Source of the DNA: an uncultured Lachnospiraceae bacterium
GTDB taxonomy: Bacteria > Bacillota > Clostridia > Lachnospirales > Lachnospiraceae
DNA length: 18,032 nucleotides
Assembly: GCA_910584945.1 (NCBI GenBank)
Contig: CAJUDY010000055.1
Coordinates: 1-18,032, forward strand
Direction of reading: 5' to 3'
Shown: positions 5,776 through 13,181 of the stretch, piece by piece
How the letters are laid out: each line of letters begins with the position of its first letter
Numbering within the stretch: position 1 is the first letter of the stretch
Position numbers and translations under genes: made by a program
Notes under the pieces: generated by a model
Databases searched by the model: none
What the model was told of the DNA's origin: nothing
Seen by the model: only the letters and a program-made list of their open reading frames with translations

Positions 5776-7119
5776 ATGGCAGAAAGCCAGAATATTGAAT
5801 GGAAAGAATCATGGCGGGACGAATATCTGAAATGGATATGCGGATTTGCCAATGCACAGGGCGGAAAAATTTATATTGGCACAAATGATGATGGTACGGT
5901 CGTCGGAGTGAAAGACAGCAAAAAGCTTCTGGAAGATATCCCTAATAAGGCAAGGGATATTCTGGGGATTCTTGTAGATGTGAATTTATTGACTGAAAAT
6001 GGTAAAGATTACATCGAAATCTGCATCAGCCCGAATACTTATCCTGTAAATTACAGGGGAGAATATCATTATCGCAGCGGAAGCACCAAGCAGCTGCTCA
6101 AAGGGCAGGCACTAAATCAGTTCCTTTTAAAAAAGACAGGCATTACCTGGGACAGCATATCTGTACAGAATATATCGGCACAGGAGTTAAGAAACGACAG
6201 CTTTGATATATTCCGGGAACAAGCTGTAAAAAGCGGAAGAATGGATGAACCGGATATTCAGGTAAGCAATGAACAGCTGCTTGATAATTTGAACCTTATT
6301 AACGACGGCTTTCTTACAAGAGCTGCCGTTTTATTGTTTCACCATAATCCAGAAAAATGGATTCCTGGTTCCTATGTTAAAATCGCTTACTTTCAATCGG
6401 AATCCGATATTTTATACCAGGATGAAGTTCATGGCTCCTTATTGTCACAGGCGGACAGGGTTGTGGATTTGATTTATACAAAATATTTGAAAGGCATCAT
6501 TTCTTATCAAAATATTACCAGGGTAGAAACTTATCCCTATCCTAAAGAGGCAATTAGGGAGGCGGTCTTAAATGCCATATCTCACAAAAATTATGCAACA
6601 TTAGTTCCGATTCAAATTCGGGTCTATGATGATAAAATCATAATTGCAAATGATTGTGTGTTCCCAGAGGATTGGACGGTTGATGATTTAATGGGGCCGC
6701 ATAAATCCAGACCTTATAACCCTCTGGTTGCCAATACCTTCTTTAGGGCTGGATTTATAGAGGCCTGGGGACGCGGGATTCAAAAAATAAAAGATAGTTG
6801 CGTTTTGGCCGGGAACGATATTCCGGAGTACTATGTTAAAAAAGAAGATATTATGGTCCTATTTCGGGGATTGAGCGAAACTACCCCGCAATCCCCGCAA
6901 ACTACCCCGCAATCCCCGCAAACTACCCCGCAGTTAGATGAAATAGATTCCAGGATTATAAAGGTGATTGAGTCAAAACCGTCCATTTCGCAGAGGAAAA
7001 TTGCGGCATCGGTTGGCATCAGCTATGAGACGGTTCGATATCATATGGAAAATATGAAGAAGCGGGAAATCATTGCACGAAAAGGAAATGGACGAAGCGG
7101 AAAATGGATTGTGCTATAA
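5776..7119 (+). CDS. AlbA_2 (Schlafen-type) domain protein with C-terminal winged helix
   Basis: This 447-residue protein starts at ATG 5776 after TTGGAGGTG. It opens with ESQNIEWKESW and GFANAQGGKIYIGTNDDG, the signature of the AlbA_2/Schlafen divergent AAA domain. The middle contains YPKEAIREAVLNAISHKNY and the segment NPLVANTFFRAGFIEAWGRG, both typical of the COG2865-type ATP-binding regulator family. A low-complexity linker (TTPQSPQ repeated) follows at about residues 368-388. A winged-helix DNA-binding domain comes last, with recognition-helix candidates in SQRKIAASVGISYETVRYH, ending in GRSGKWIVL. The family is widespread and usually called a transcriptional regulator or ATP-binding protein; its biochemical role is not settled. 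The gene looks intact and stands alone, 130 bp before the next gene. Confidence 0.85.
   Translation: MAESQNIEWKESWRDEYLKWICGFANAQGGKIYIGTNDDGTVVGVKDSKKLLEDIPNKARDILGILVDVNLLTENGKDYIEICISPNTYPVNYRGEYHYRSGSTKQLLKGQALNQFLLKKTGITWDSISVQNISAQELRNDSFDIFREQAVKSGRMDEPDIQVSNEQLLDNLNLINDGFLTRAAVLLFHHNPEKWIPGSYVKIAYFQSESDILYQDEVHGSLLSQADRVVDLIYTKYLKGIISYQNITRVETYPYPKEAIREAVLNAISHKNYATLVPIQIRVYDDKIIIANDCVFPEDWTVDDLMGPHKSRPYNPLVANTFFRAGFIEAWGRGIQKIKDSCVLAGNDIPEYYVKKEDIMVLFRGLSETTPQSPQTTPQSPQTTPQLDEIDSRIIKVIESKPSISQRKIAASVGISYETVRYHMENMKKREIIARKGNGRSGKWIVL
6879..6932 (+). repeat. 21-bp in-frame tandem repeat in the AlbA_2 gene
   Basis: The unit starts AACTACCCCGCAATCCC and is 21 bp long, with 2.6 perfect copies encoding TTPQSPQ per unit. 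It sits in the linker between the ATP-binding region and the winged helix. Since the unit is a multiple of three, copy-number change would alter linker length but not the frame. Confidence 0.9.
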
Positions 7120-7249
7120 ATTGTCAGCAGCTATTTGCTATGGCAGGAAATATGTTTTAGTATTTGGTGATAAGCTTCGTATGCTTTTTTCCGAAACAAT
7201 AAACTTAGTTTATAGACTTGGATAAATCGGGACTAAATGGAGATATGGC

Positions 7250-7729
7250 ATGACTTGCAGCGCAATAAATGATTTAATTGTTTCTGCCGAATCGTCAGGA
7301 TATGAAAACTTTTGGGAATATGACGGAGAGTTTTTCATGCTGTTTTTTAACAAGTTCAGGCACACGCTGGTTGTAGATATTCCGGTCATAGCTTTTATGT
7401 ATATGGAAATCAATAATTGGCATGGGATGAGCGTCCGGTGCGGGGTATGGCAATATTACGAGAGCGGAGCGTTTGAAAAGGAGAAATTTGAGTGGGTATG
7501 GTCTTTCCTAAGAACAAATGGCGAAATGGAAATGGCAGATGTTTATGCGCATGGCATACACGATTACGCAAACGAAAGATATCAGAAATATGATTATCCA
7601 GAAGAATGGTTAGATGAAGCGGAAGAGATAGACGAATGGATAAAGGCTAATGAAGAGTATATCTATAAATGGATGTACGACTTGATTTTAGAACACAAAA
7701 ATGAAGTAGTAAAGCTGGGAGAAAAATAA
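7250..7729 (+). CDS. Hypothetical protein, acidic and tryptophan-rich
   Basis: GGAG at 7239-7242 lies 7 bp before the ATG, supporting this start. The 159-residue product is soluble, acidic and rich in Trp and Tyr. Notable segments are SAESSGYENFWEYDGEFFM, NNWHGMSVRCGVWQYYESG, HGIHDYANERYQKYDYPEEW and a C-terminal YIYKWMYDLILEHKNEV. There is no signal peptide, membrane segment or catalytic motif that I recognise. The composition resembles small cytosolic SUKH/immunity-like proteins, but that is only a resemblance. A palindrome, ATAAAC-TTA-GTTTAT, lies upstream at 7199-7213 and could be an operator. The gene is AT-rich like its left neighbours, in contrast to the phosphatase operon that starts 57 bp downstream. 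Confidence 0.7.
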   Translation: MTCSAINDLIVSAESSGYENFWEYDGEFFMLFFNKFRHTLVVDIPVIAFMYMEINNWHGMSVRCGVWQYYESGAFEKEKFEWVWSFLRTNGEMEMADVYAHGIHDYANERYQKYDYPEEWLDEAEEIDEWIKANEEYIYKWMYDLILEHKNEVVKLGEK

Positions 7730-7786
7730 ATCTATAAAATCAAGCATTTGAGAAGAAATACAGGATATATAAGGAGTTATAGAAAA

Positions 7787-8251
7787 ATGATTAAAATACT
7801 TTTTATATGCCACGGCAACATCTGTCGCAGCCCCATGTCCCAGTACGTCATGGAGGATCTGGTCAAAAAGCGGGGCCTCTCCGACTGCTTTTACATCGAT
7901 TCCGCCGCCACCAGCACGGAGGAGATCGGCAACCGGGTTCATCATGGTACGCGCGGGAAGCTGAAAGAAGTGGGCATTCCCTGCGGGGATCACCGCTCCA
8001 GGCAGCTAAAGCGGTCGGACTATGGGGAGTACGACTATCTCATCGGCATGGATACCTGGAATATCCGCAATATGCAGCGGATCGTGGGAAATGACCCGGA
8101 GGGGAAGATCCGGCGGCTCCTGGACTTTGGGAAGGCGCCGAGGGATATTGCGGACCCCTGGTACACCGGCGATTTCGACGAGACCTACAAAGACGTGAAG
8201 GAAGGCTGCGAGGCGCTTCTTTCCTATATTATGGAGCATGACCTGGTATGA
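7787..8251 (+). CDS. Low-molecular-weight protein tyrosine phosphatase
   Basis: This 154-residue protein has the complete LMW-PTP active site. The P-loop C8-H-G-N-I-C-R14-S (C-x5-R) lies at the N-terminus. The general-acid motif is ADPWYTGDFDETY, with its Asp near residue 123. Length is standard. It dephosphorylates protein tyrosine, or in bacteria also arginine, in the cytoplasm. ATG 7787 is chosen over an upstream TTG because AAGGAG (7771-7776) is 10 bp away and the protein then starts exactly at MIKILFICHGN. The stop overlaps the next start (ATGA, 8248-8251), so translation is coupled to the nuclease gene. The first 25 or so bases are AT-rich and the rest GC-rich, with a decayed copy of this start at 5515. 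That suggests the 5' end was exchanged by recombination. Confidence 0.93.
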   Translation: MIKILFICHGNICRSPMSQYVMEDLVKKRGLSDCFYIDSAATSTEEIGNRVHHGTRGKLKEVGIPCGDHRSRQLKRSDYGEYDYLIGMDTWNIRNMQRIVGNDPEGKIRRLLDFGKAPRDIADPWYTGDFDETYKDVKEGCEALLSYIMEHDLV

Positions 8252-9321
8252 AGCTGATACATTGTGGAGATCTGCATCTGGACTCGAAGATGGAGACGGG
8301 ACTTTCAGCCGAGAAGGCGAGAGAGCGCCGTCTGGAGCTTCTGCGCACCTTTACCCGGATGCTGGAGCAGGCGGAGGCGGACAAGGTGGAGGCCATCCTG
8401 ATCTGCGGCGACCTCTTTGACGCGGAGCACGTCTCCGCCCGCGCCAGGAACTGTGTGCTGGACGGGATCGTCCAGCATCCCGGGATCACCTTTTATTACC
8501 TGCAGGGGAACCATGACCAGAGCAGTTTCTTAAGCGGCCTGGAGGAGATTCCGGACAACCTGAGGACCTTCGGGCGTGAGTGGACCTCCTACGAACAGGG
8601 GGAGGCGGTGATCACCGGGGCCGAGTGGTCCGGAGCGGATGCGGATACGCTGGCGGGACAGTTGTCTCTTCCTGAGGACCGGGTCAACCTTGTGATGTTT
8701 CATGGGATGGCGGCGGAGTATGCCGACAAAGACCGGTCGGAAATCTTTTCCCTCCGGAACTGGAGGGGAAAACAGATCGACTATCTGGCCCTTGGACATA
8801 TCCACAGCTTTCGACAGGAACGGCTGGACGACAGGGGGGTGTGGTGTTATTGCGGCTGCCTGGAAGGCCGGGGCTTTGACGAGTGCGGCCCCAAGGGCTA
8901 TGTGGAACTGGAAGTGAAGGCGGGAAAGGTGTCTTCCAGGTTCGTTCCCTTTGCCTGGCGCTGCCTTCACGAAGTGCCGGTGGATGTCACGGACCTTCTG
9001 ACTGCAGAGGAAATTCGGCGCCGGGTGCAGGAGGAAGTGCAGGGCATCCCGTCCAAAGATATGGTGAAGATCTGTCTGACAGGAAAGTCGGCTCTGGAAG
9101 CGGAGAAAGATCCAGCCTGGATTCAGAAATGGCTGGAGGAAGACTATTATCTTCTGAAGGTCAGGGACGAGACCACAGGCGTGATTCATCCGGAGGAATA
9201 TCAGTATGATGTGTCCCTGAAAGGGGAGTTCGTCCGGCTGGTGCTTGGGTCGGAGGAACTGTCGGAGGAACAAAAAGAAGAGATTCTCCGCCGGGGTATC
9301 CATGCCCTGGAGGAGGTCTGA
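8248..9321 (+). CDS. YhaO/SbcD-like DNA repair metallophosphoesterase
   Basis: This 357-residue calcineurin-type phosphoesterase has all five metal-site motifs: GDLHLDS (D8, H10), GDLFD (54-58), GNHD (87-90), H152 in VMFHGM, and GHIH (183-186). The order and spacing match the SbcD/Mre11/YhaO nucleases, which bind two metal ions and cut DNA ends or hairpins. The C-terminal 130 residues (VPVDVTDLLTAEEIRRR onward) form a capping/partner-binding region like that of YhaO. The start overlaps the phosphatase stop by 4 bp, and the next gene, for a YhaN-like ATPase, starts 12 bp downstream. The two gene products probably form an SbcCD/Rad50-Mre11-like complex in DNA repair. Assignment to YhaO rather than SbcD rests on length and partner type. 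Confidence 0.9.
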   Translation: MKLIHCGDLHLDSKMETGLSAEKARERRLELLRTFTRMLEQAEADKVEAILICGDLFDAEHVSARARNCVLDGIVQHPGITFYYLQGNHDQSSFLSGLEEIPDNLRTFGREWTSYEQGEAVITGAEWSGADADTLAGQLSLPEDRVNLVMFHGMAAEYADKDRSEIFSLRNWRGKQIDYLALGHIHSFRQERLDDRGVWCYCGCLEGRGFDECGPKGYVELEVKAGKVSSRFVPFAWRCLHEVPVDVTDLLTAEEIRRRVQEEVQGIPSKDMVKICLTGKSALEAEKDPAWIQKWLEEDYYLLKVRDETTGVIHPEEYQYDVSLKGEFVRLVLGSEELSEEQKEEILRRGIHALEEV

Positions 9322-9333
9322 AAGAGAGAGAAG

Positions 9334-11406
9334 ATGCAGATTCTTAGATTACATATCGAAAATTTTGGCAGGCTTCATGATTTTGACATGGAGTTTCAGG
9401 AGGGCCTGCAGGTGCTCTGCCAGGAGAACGGCTGGGGCAAATCCACCCTCGCCGCTTTTATCAAAGCGATGTTCTACGGACTTCCCCAAACTGCCAGACG
9501 GTCCTTAAAGGAGAATGAAAGGAAACGCTATCGGCCCTGGCAGGGCGGGGCCTTCGGCGGCAGTATGGAGTTTCGTGCCGGGAGAGATACCTATCGGGTG
9601 GAACGCTTTTTCGGGGCAAAAGACCGGGAGGATACGTTCGCGCTGTACGACTGCCTGACCGGGCTTAAGAGCGGCGCGTACTCCTCCGGGCTGGGAGAAG
9701 AGCTGTTCCATGTGGACCGCGGCGCTTATGAGCGAAGCTGCTTTTTTATGCAGCAGGATCTGGAATTGTCTGCCAGCGGCAGCCTGAACGCCCGCCTGTC
9801 CCGGGTAGAAGAGGACGCGGGGGATATGCGGAATTACGAAAAGGCAGTCGCATCCCTGGAAGAAAAGATGAAATATTATCGGAAGACCGGGAACCGGGGG
9901 GAGATCGCAAGGCTTCAGGAGGAAAAGGGGGCGGTGAGGGAAGAGCTTCGGACATGTCAGGAACTGGAAGAAGAACTTCGGGACTGGCAGGGCAGACTGG
10001 AAGAGCGAAAACCGCTTCTCAAAAAAGCCGAAGCGGAGGTAAAGAGGGCGGAGCAGACCATTCAACAGGCCCAGGAACTCCGACAGACAGCGGCGAAAAA
10101 GGAGCAGCACGATCTGCTGAAAAGCCAGGCCGAGGAGCGGCAGGAAGAGCTGCAGCGAGCGGCGGCTTCCCTGGCGGAGTACGCGGACACGCCTCCCGGA
10201 GAGGAGAAGCTGGACCGCTATCGGGAGCGGATTTATGAGCTCCGTACATTGAAACAAAAGGAAAAAGAAGCGGTGGAGGCGGCCAATATCGCCAGGAACC
10301 ATCTGGGAAGCCTGGTGGACGCCAGAGACGATCTGAAGGCGCCGGGAATTCTTCCGGGGGTTGCAGCGGGAATACTTCTGATCACGGGGATCTTTTGTCT
10401 GATCCGGGGCTTTTTGCTTCCCGGCGTCCTGTTTCTTGGCCTTGGCGCGGGGGCGTTGACGTACGGCGTGATCACGGGCCGTCGGGATCGGGAGAAGCGG
10501 GAAGCGCTGGACCAAAGAGTCAAAGAGAGCGAGGAGGAAGCCCGCAGGGCTCAGAGCGCCCTTCGGGAGCTGCAGAAAAAGCGGGACGCGACGGAGAAAA
10601 AAGTATGTGAATTCCTGGGGGTGCCGAAGCATACGGAATTCCAGGAGCTGGAGCGTCTCTGGAAAATGAAGCGAAAAGAAAGCCAGGATTTTAAGGAGCG
10701 GAAGCAGGCTTATGAAGATCGAAGAAAGGAAGCGGCCAAAAGCCGGGAGCGCTGGTTTGCCTACCGGGAGAGTCTGACGAAAGAAGAACAGAAGAGACTG
10801 GCTTCCCCCGGGGAGCCGCTGCCGGAGCTTTCGGGTCTTAGAAAAGCTCTGGAGGAAAAAAGAGCCCGGCGGGAGCGCTTCTGGAAAGAAGAACGGGAGA
10901 TCCGTTACCGGATCGGCAGCCTGCAGGAGAAGACGGATCGAATCCTGGAGCTGAGGGAGAGAGAGGCGGCCCTCTCCGTGAAGATCGACGAGGCGGTCCG
11001 GGAGCATGGTCTTCTGGAGCAGACGCTTCACTATCTCAGGACGGCGAAAGAACAGTTTTCGACTCGTTATCTGGGAGAATTAAAAGACCGGCTGGAATAT
11101 TATCTGGCCGAGCTGGAACCGGAGCGGAAGCTTCGGCCGCTTCTGGATGTGAGCCTGCAGGTGAAGGTGCAGGAGGCGGGAGCCTTCCGGACGCTGGAGA
11201 CCCAGAGCGCCGGGCAGCAGGATCTGCTCCGTTTTGCCCAGCGTCTGGCCGTGTTGGATGTGCTTTACCCGGAAGAGCAGCCCTTTCTGATCCTGGACGA
11301 TCCCTTTGTCAACCTGGATGCCGGAAGACAGAGGCGGGCCATGGAACAGCTGGAGCAGCTCGCCGGGAGGCGGCAGATGCTTTTGCTGACCTGTCGGGAG
11401 TTATAG
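9334..11406 (+). CDS. YhaN-like SMC/Rad50-type AAA ATPase
   Basis: This 690-residue protein starts with the RecF/Rad50-type strand LHIENFGRLHDFDMEF and the Walker A loop ENGWGKSTLAAF (GWGKST at 33-38; most relatives have EAGKST). Long coiled coils rich in Glu, Arg and Gln follow. Two hydrophobic helices at about residues 338-382 (PGVAAGILLITGIFCLI and LLPGVLFLGLGAGALTYG) probably insert in the membrane, as in YhaN. A second coiled coil leads to the ABC-signature-like SAGQQDLLRFAQRLAVL and the Walker B/D-loop FLILDDPFVNLD near 650-662. It should pair with the upstream metallophosphoesterase, giving a membrane-tethered Rad50-Mre11-like nuclease. AGAGAGAAG precedes the ATG. Its stop overlaps the convergent MATE gene by 6 bp, with no terminator between. 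Confidence 0.88.
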   Translation: MQILRLHIENFGRLHDFDMEFQEGLQVLCQENGWGKSTLAAFIKAMFYGLPQTARRSLKENERKRYRPWQGGAFGGSMEFRAGRDTYRVERFFGAKDREDTFALYDCLTGLKSGAYSSGLGEELFHVDRGAYERSCFFMQQDLELSASGSLNARLSRVEEDAGDMRNYEKAVASLEEKMKYYRKTGNRGEIARLQEEKGAVREELRTCQELEEELRDWQGRLEERKPLLKKAEAEVKRAEQTIQQAQELRQTAAKKEQHDLLKSQAEERQEELQRAAASLAEYADTPPGEEKLDRYRERIYELRTLKQKEKEAVEAANIARNHLGSLVDARDDLKAPGILPGVAAGILLITGIFCLIRGFLLPGVLFLGLGAGALTYGVITGRRDREKREALDQRVKESEEEARRAQSALRELQKKRDATEKKVCEFLGVPKHTEFQELERLWKMKRKESQDFKERKQAYEDRRKEAAKSRERWFAYRESLTKEEQKRLASPGEPLPELSGLRKALEEKRARRERFWKEEREIRYRIGSLQEKTDRILELREREAALSVKIDEAVREHGLLEQTLHYLRTAKEQFSTRYLGELKDRLEYYLAELEPERKLRPLLDVSLQVKVQEAGAFRTLETQSAGQQDLLRFAQRLAVLDVLYPEEQPFLILDDPFVNLDAGRQRRAMEQLEQLAGRRQMLLLTCREL

Positions 11407-12765
11407 TGTCTTTTGCTGCAGGAACAGCGGGTGGCGCTTCCTCGCGTACAGGTAAGTCAGCCCATGGATCAACGTGGTCAGAATCCAAGATACCGGATAG
11501 GACAGAAGCAGCACGCTCTGGGTGGGAAACCAGGTAAACAAAGTGGCAAGCCACAGGATTCGGAACAGGCAGGCCCCGGACAGAGCGACGATCATGGGAG
11601 TGATCGCGTAACCTAAGCCCCTCATGATGCCCATGACGACTTCCATAACGCCGCACAGGAAATACGGCAGGGAGATCCAGAAGAGCCGGGTCTGTCCCGC
11701 GGCGATGACTGCCGGGTCGGAGGAGTAGATGGACAACAGCGGGGTGGAGAGCAGGTTGACGCCAACTCCCATGATGATGCCGATGATGCTTACCAGGCCA
11801 AGAGAGGAGAACAGGATCTGGTTGATCCGCTCCGGCTTGCCGGCGCCGTTGTTCTGGCTGGTGAAGCTGACCGTCGCCTGATGGACGGCGTTCATGGAGA
11901 TGTAAACAAACTGCTCAATGCTGGCTCCGGCGCTGTTGCCCGCGATAACGGCCGAACCAAAGGAATTGACTGAGGACTGGATCAGCACGTTGGAGAAGGA
12001 GAACAGAGCTCCCTGGATGCCGGCGGGCAGTCCGATGGCCATCATCCGGCGCAGGCGGCCCGGGTGGATATAAAGCTTTCGGATATTCAGGCGGCAGGGA
12101 CCGTCCAGCCTGCAAAGGCAGATCAGAACCAGTACAGCACTGATGCACTGGGAAATGATGGTTGCCAGCGCAACTCCCGCCACATCCATGTTCAGGGAGA
12201 TGACGAAAAACAGGTTCAGGACGACATTGACGATCCCGGCCACAGACAGGAAGTACAGGGGTCTTTTGGTGTCCCCGGTGGCCCGCAGGATGGCGCTTCC
12301 GAAGTTGTAGATCATGTTAGCGGGCATGCCGATGAAGATGATCTTCAGATAGATGGCGGCTTTGTCCAGCACATCTTCCGGCGCGCCCATTTCAACCAGC
12401 AGCGGTTTCGTGAAGAGAAGGCCAATCAGGATCAGGGAAAGCCCGGACGCGATGCTGATGGTGATGGCCGTGTGTACGTTGTCCCGGGTTCCCTTTTCGT
12501 CCGCGCTTCCCAGCGTATGCCCTACGACGACGTTGGCGCCGATGGACAGGCCGATAAAAAGATTCACCAGAAGATTGGTCAGAGAGCTGGTGGAGCCCAC
12601 CGCTGCCAGGGATTCCTTGCCGGCAAAACGTCCCACCACGATCACGTCCGCGGCGTTGAACAGAAGCTGCAGGCAGCCGGACAGTATTAAAGGGAAACTA
12701 AAAGCAATGACCTTCGGAAGCACCGGGCCATTGCACATATCGATTTTGTACGATTCTTTGGACAT
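11401..12765 (-). CDS. MATE-family multidrug/cation efflux transporter
   Basis: This 454-residue integral membrane protein has about 12 hydrophobic segments and the MATE hallmark motifs. PVLPKVIAFSFPLILSGCLQ is followed by LFNAADVIVVGRFAGKESL and AAVGSTSSLTNLLVNLF, then LGSADEKGTRDN. The second half repeats the fold: GLPAGIQGALFSFSNVLIQ, FVYISMNAVHQATVSFTSQN and a late VMGIMRGLGYAITPM. Such transporters export drugs or metabolites in exchange for Na+ or H+. GGAGGGGAC lies 5 bp before the ATG, and a strong minus-strand promoter lies about 75 bp upstream. The substrate cannot be told from sequence. It is convergent with the repair operon and divergent from the mannanase operon. Confidence 0.93.
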   Translation of the reverse strand: MSKESYKIDMCNGPVLPKVIAFSFPLILSGCLQLLFNAADVIVVGRFAGKESLAAVGSTSSLTNLLVNLFIGLSIGANVVVGHTLGSADEKGTRDNVHTAITISIASGLSLILIGLLFTKPLLVEMGAPEDVLDKAAIYLKIIFIGMPANMIYNFGSAILRATGDTKRPLYFLSVAGIVNVVLNLFFVISLNMDVAGVALATIISQCISAVLVLICLCRLDGPCRLNIRKLYIHPGRLRRMMAIGLPAGIQGALFSFSNVLIQSSVNSFGSAVIAGNSAGASIEQFVYISMNAVHQATVSFTSQNNGAGKPERINQILFSSLGLVSIIGIIMGVGVNLLSTPLLSIYSSDPAVIAAGQTRLFWISLPYFLCGVMEVVMGIMRGLGYAITPMIVALSGACLFRILWLATLFTWFPTQSVLLLSYPVSWILTTLIHGLTYLYARKRHPLFLQQKTL

Positions 12766-12791
12766 CTTTGTCCCCTCCGTCTGATGTTTCT

Positions 12792-12810
12792 TTCCGCAGA
12801 GTCTGCGGAA
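12792..12810 (-). promoter_or_regulatory. Perfect dyad in the MATE leader
   Basis: TTCCGCAGA (12792-12800) and TCTGCGGAA (12802-12810) form a perfect 9-bp inverted repeat with a 1-nt centre. It lies between the MATE promoter and start codon. The near-zero spacer suits a dimeric repressor operator better than an RNA hairpin loop. No regulator gene is adjacent. Confidence 0.5.
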
Positions 12811-12836
12811 TCCTTTTCCAGGAAATGATATCTATT

Positions 12837-12865
12837 AATATAGAACTGCTTTGCCCGTTCGTCAA
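12837..12865 (-). promoter_or_regulatory. Sigma-A promoter of the MATE gene
   Basis: On the minus strand, TTGACG (12865-12860) and TATATT (12842-12837) are separated by exactly 17 bp. Transcription would start near 12830, leaving a leader of about 65 nt that contains the dyad at 12792-12810. Confidence 0.75.
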
Positions 12866-13075
12866 GAGACAAAATGGGCTTCTTTTCGCGTCCTTTTTTG
12901 TGGAAATTTCCTTGAAATCAATTCACTGACAGGAAGAAAAAAACTTAATTAAATAATAAGAAAAAGTGAAAAGTGATTTAATCTAAAAAATAAGTAAGAA
13001 ATTCACAAAAAAACAGAATAAACGAAACTTAACAAAAGCGAAACTGACGAAAATGTTAGAAAACGGAGTTCTATA
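12866..13075. other. AT-rich divergent intergenic region with an exact 13-bp repeat
   Basis: No gene is visible. The stretch is strongly A-rich on the plus strand. AGTGAAAAGTGAT occurs at 12965-12977 and again at 13174-13186, where it overlaps the mannanase start codon. The region separates the MATE promoter from the mannanase promoter and probably holds their regulatory sites, but I find no clear catabolite-repression palindrome. Confidence 0.4.
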
Positions 13076-13104
13076 TTGAAAAAAGTATGCAGAATTTATA
13101 TAAT
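13076..13104 (+). promoter_or_regulatory. Sigma-A promoter of the mannanase operon
   Basis: TTGAAA (13076-13081) and a perfect TATAAT (13099-13104) are separated by 17 bp. Transcription would start near 13111, giving a leader of about 70 nt, very AT-rich, before the GTG start at 13182. The flanking A-tracts could act as an UP element. Confidence 0.75.
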
Positions 13105-13181
13105 TATAGCATAATAGTTAATTTTATTTAATTAAAAATAAATATTAAATTAACTTAAATTCAATAAAGGAGGAGTGAAAA

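Noticed and set aside
7172..7191. Possible terminator AAGC-loop-GCTTTTTT after the AlbA_2 gene
   Set aside because: The stem has only four pairs. The T-run is suggestive, but the hairpin is too weak to support a call.
7199..7213. Palindrome ATAAAC-TTA-GTTTAT upstream of the 7250 gene
   Set aside because: A 6-bp stem in AT-rich DNA is expected by chance and no promoter is visible around it, so it is not called as an operator.
9505..11031. 508-codon open frame on the minus strand
   Set aside because: It lies wholly inside the YhaN-like gene in GC-rich DNA. Its translation is low-complexity Leu/Pro/Phe/Arg with no motifs, and it has no ribosome binding site.
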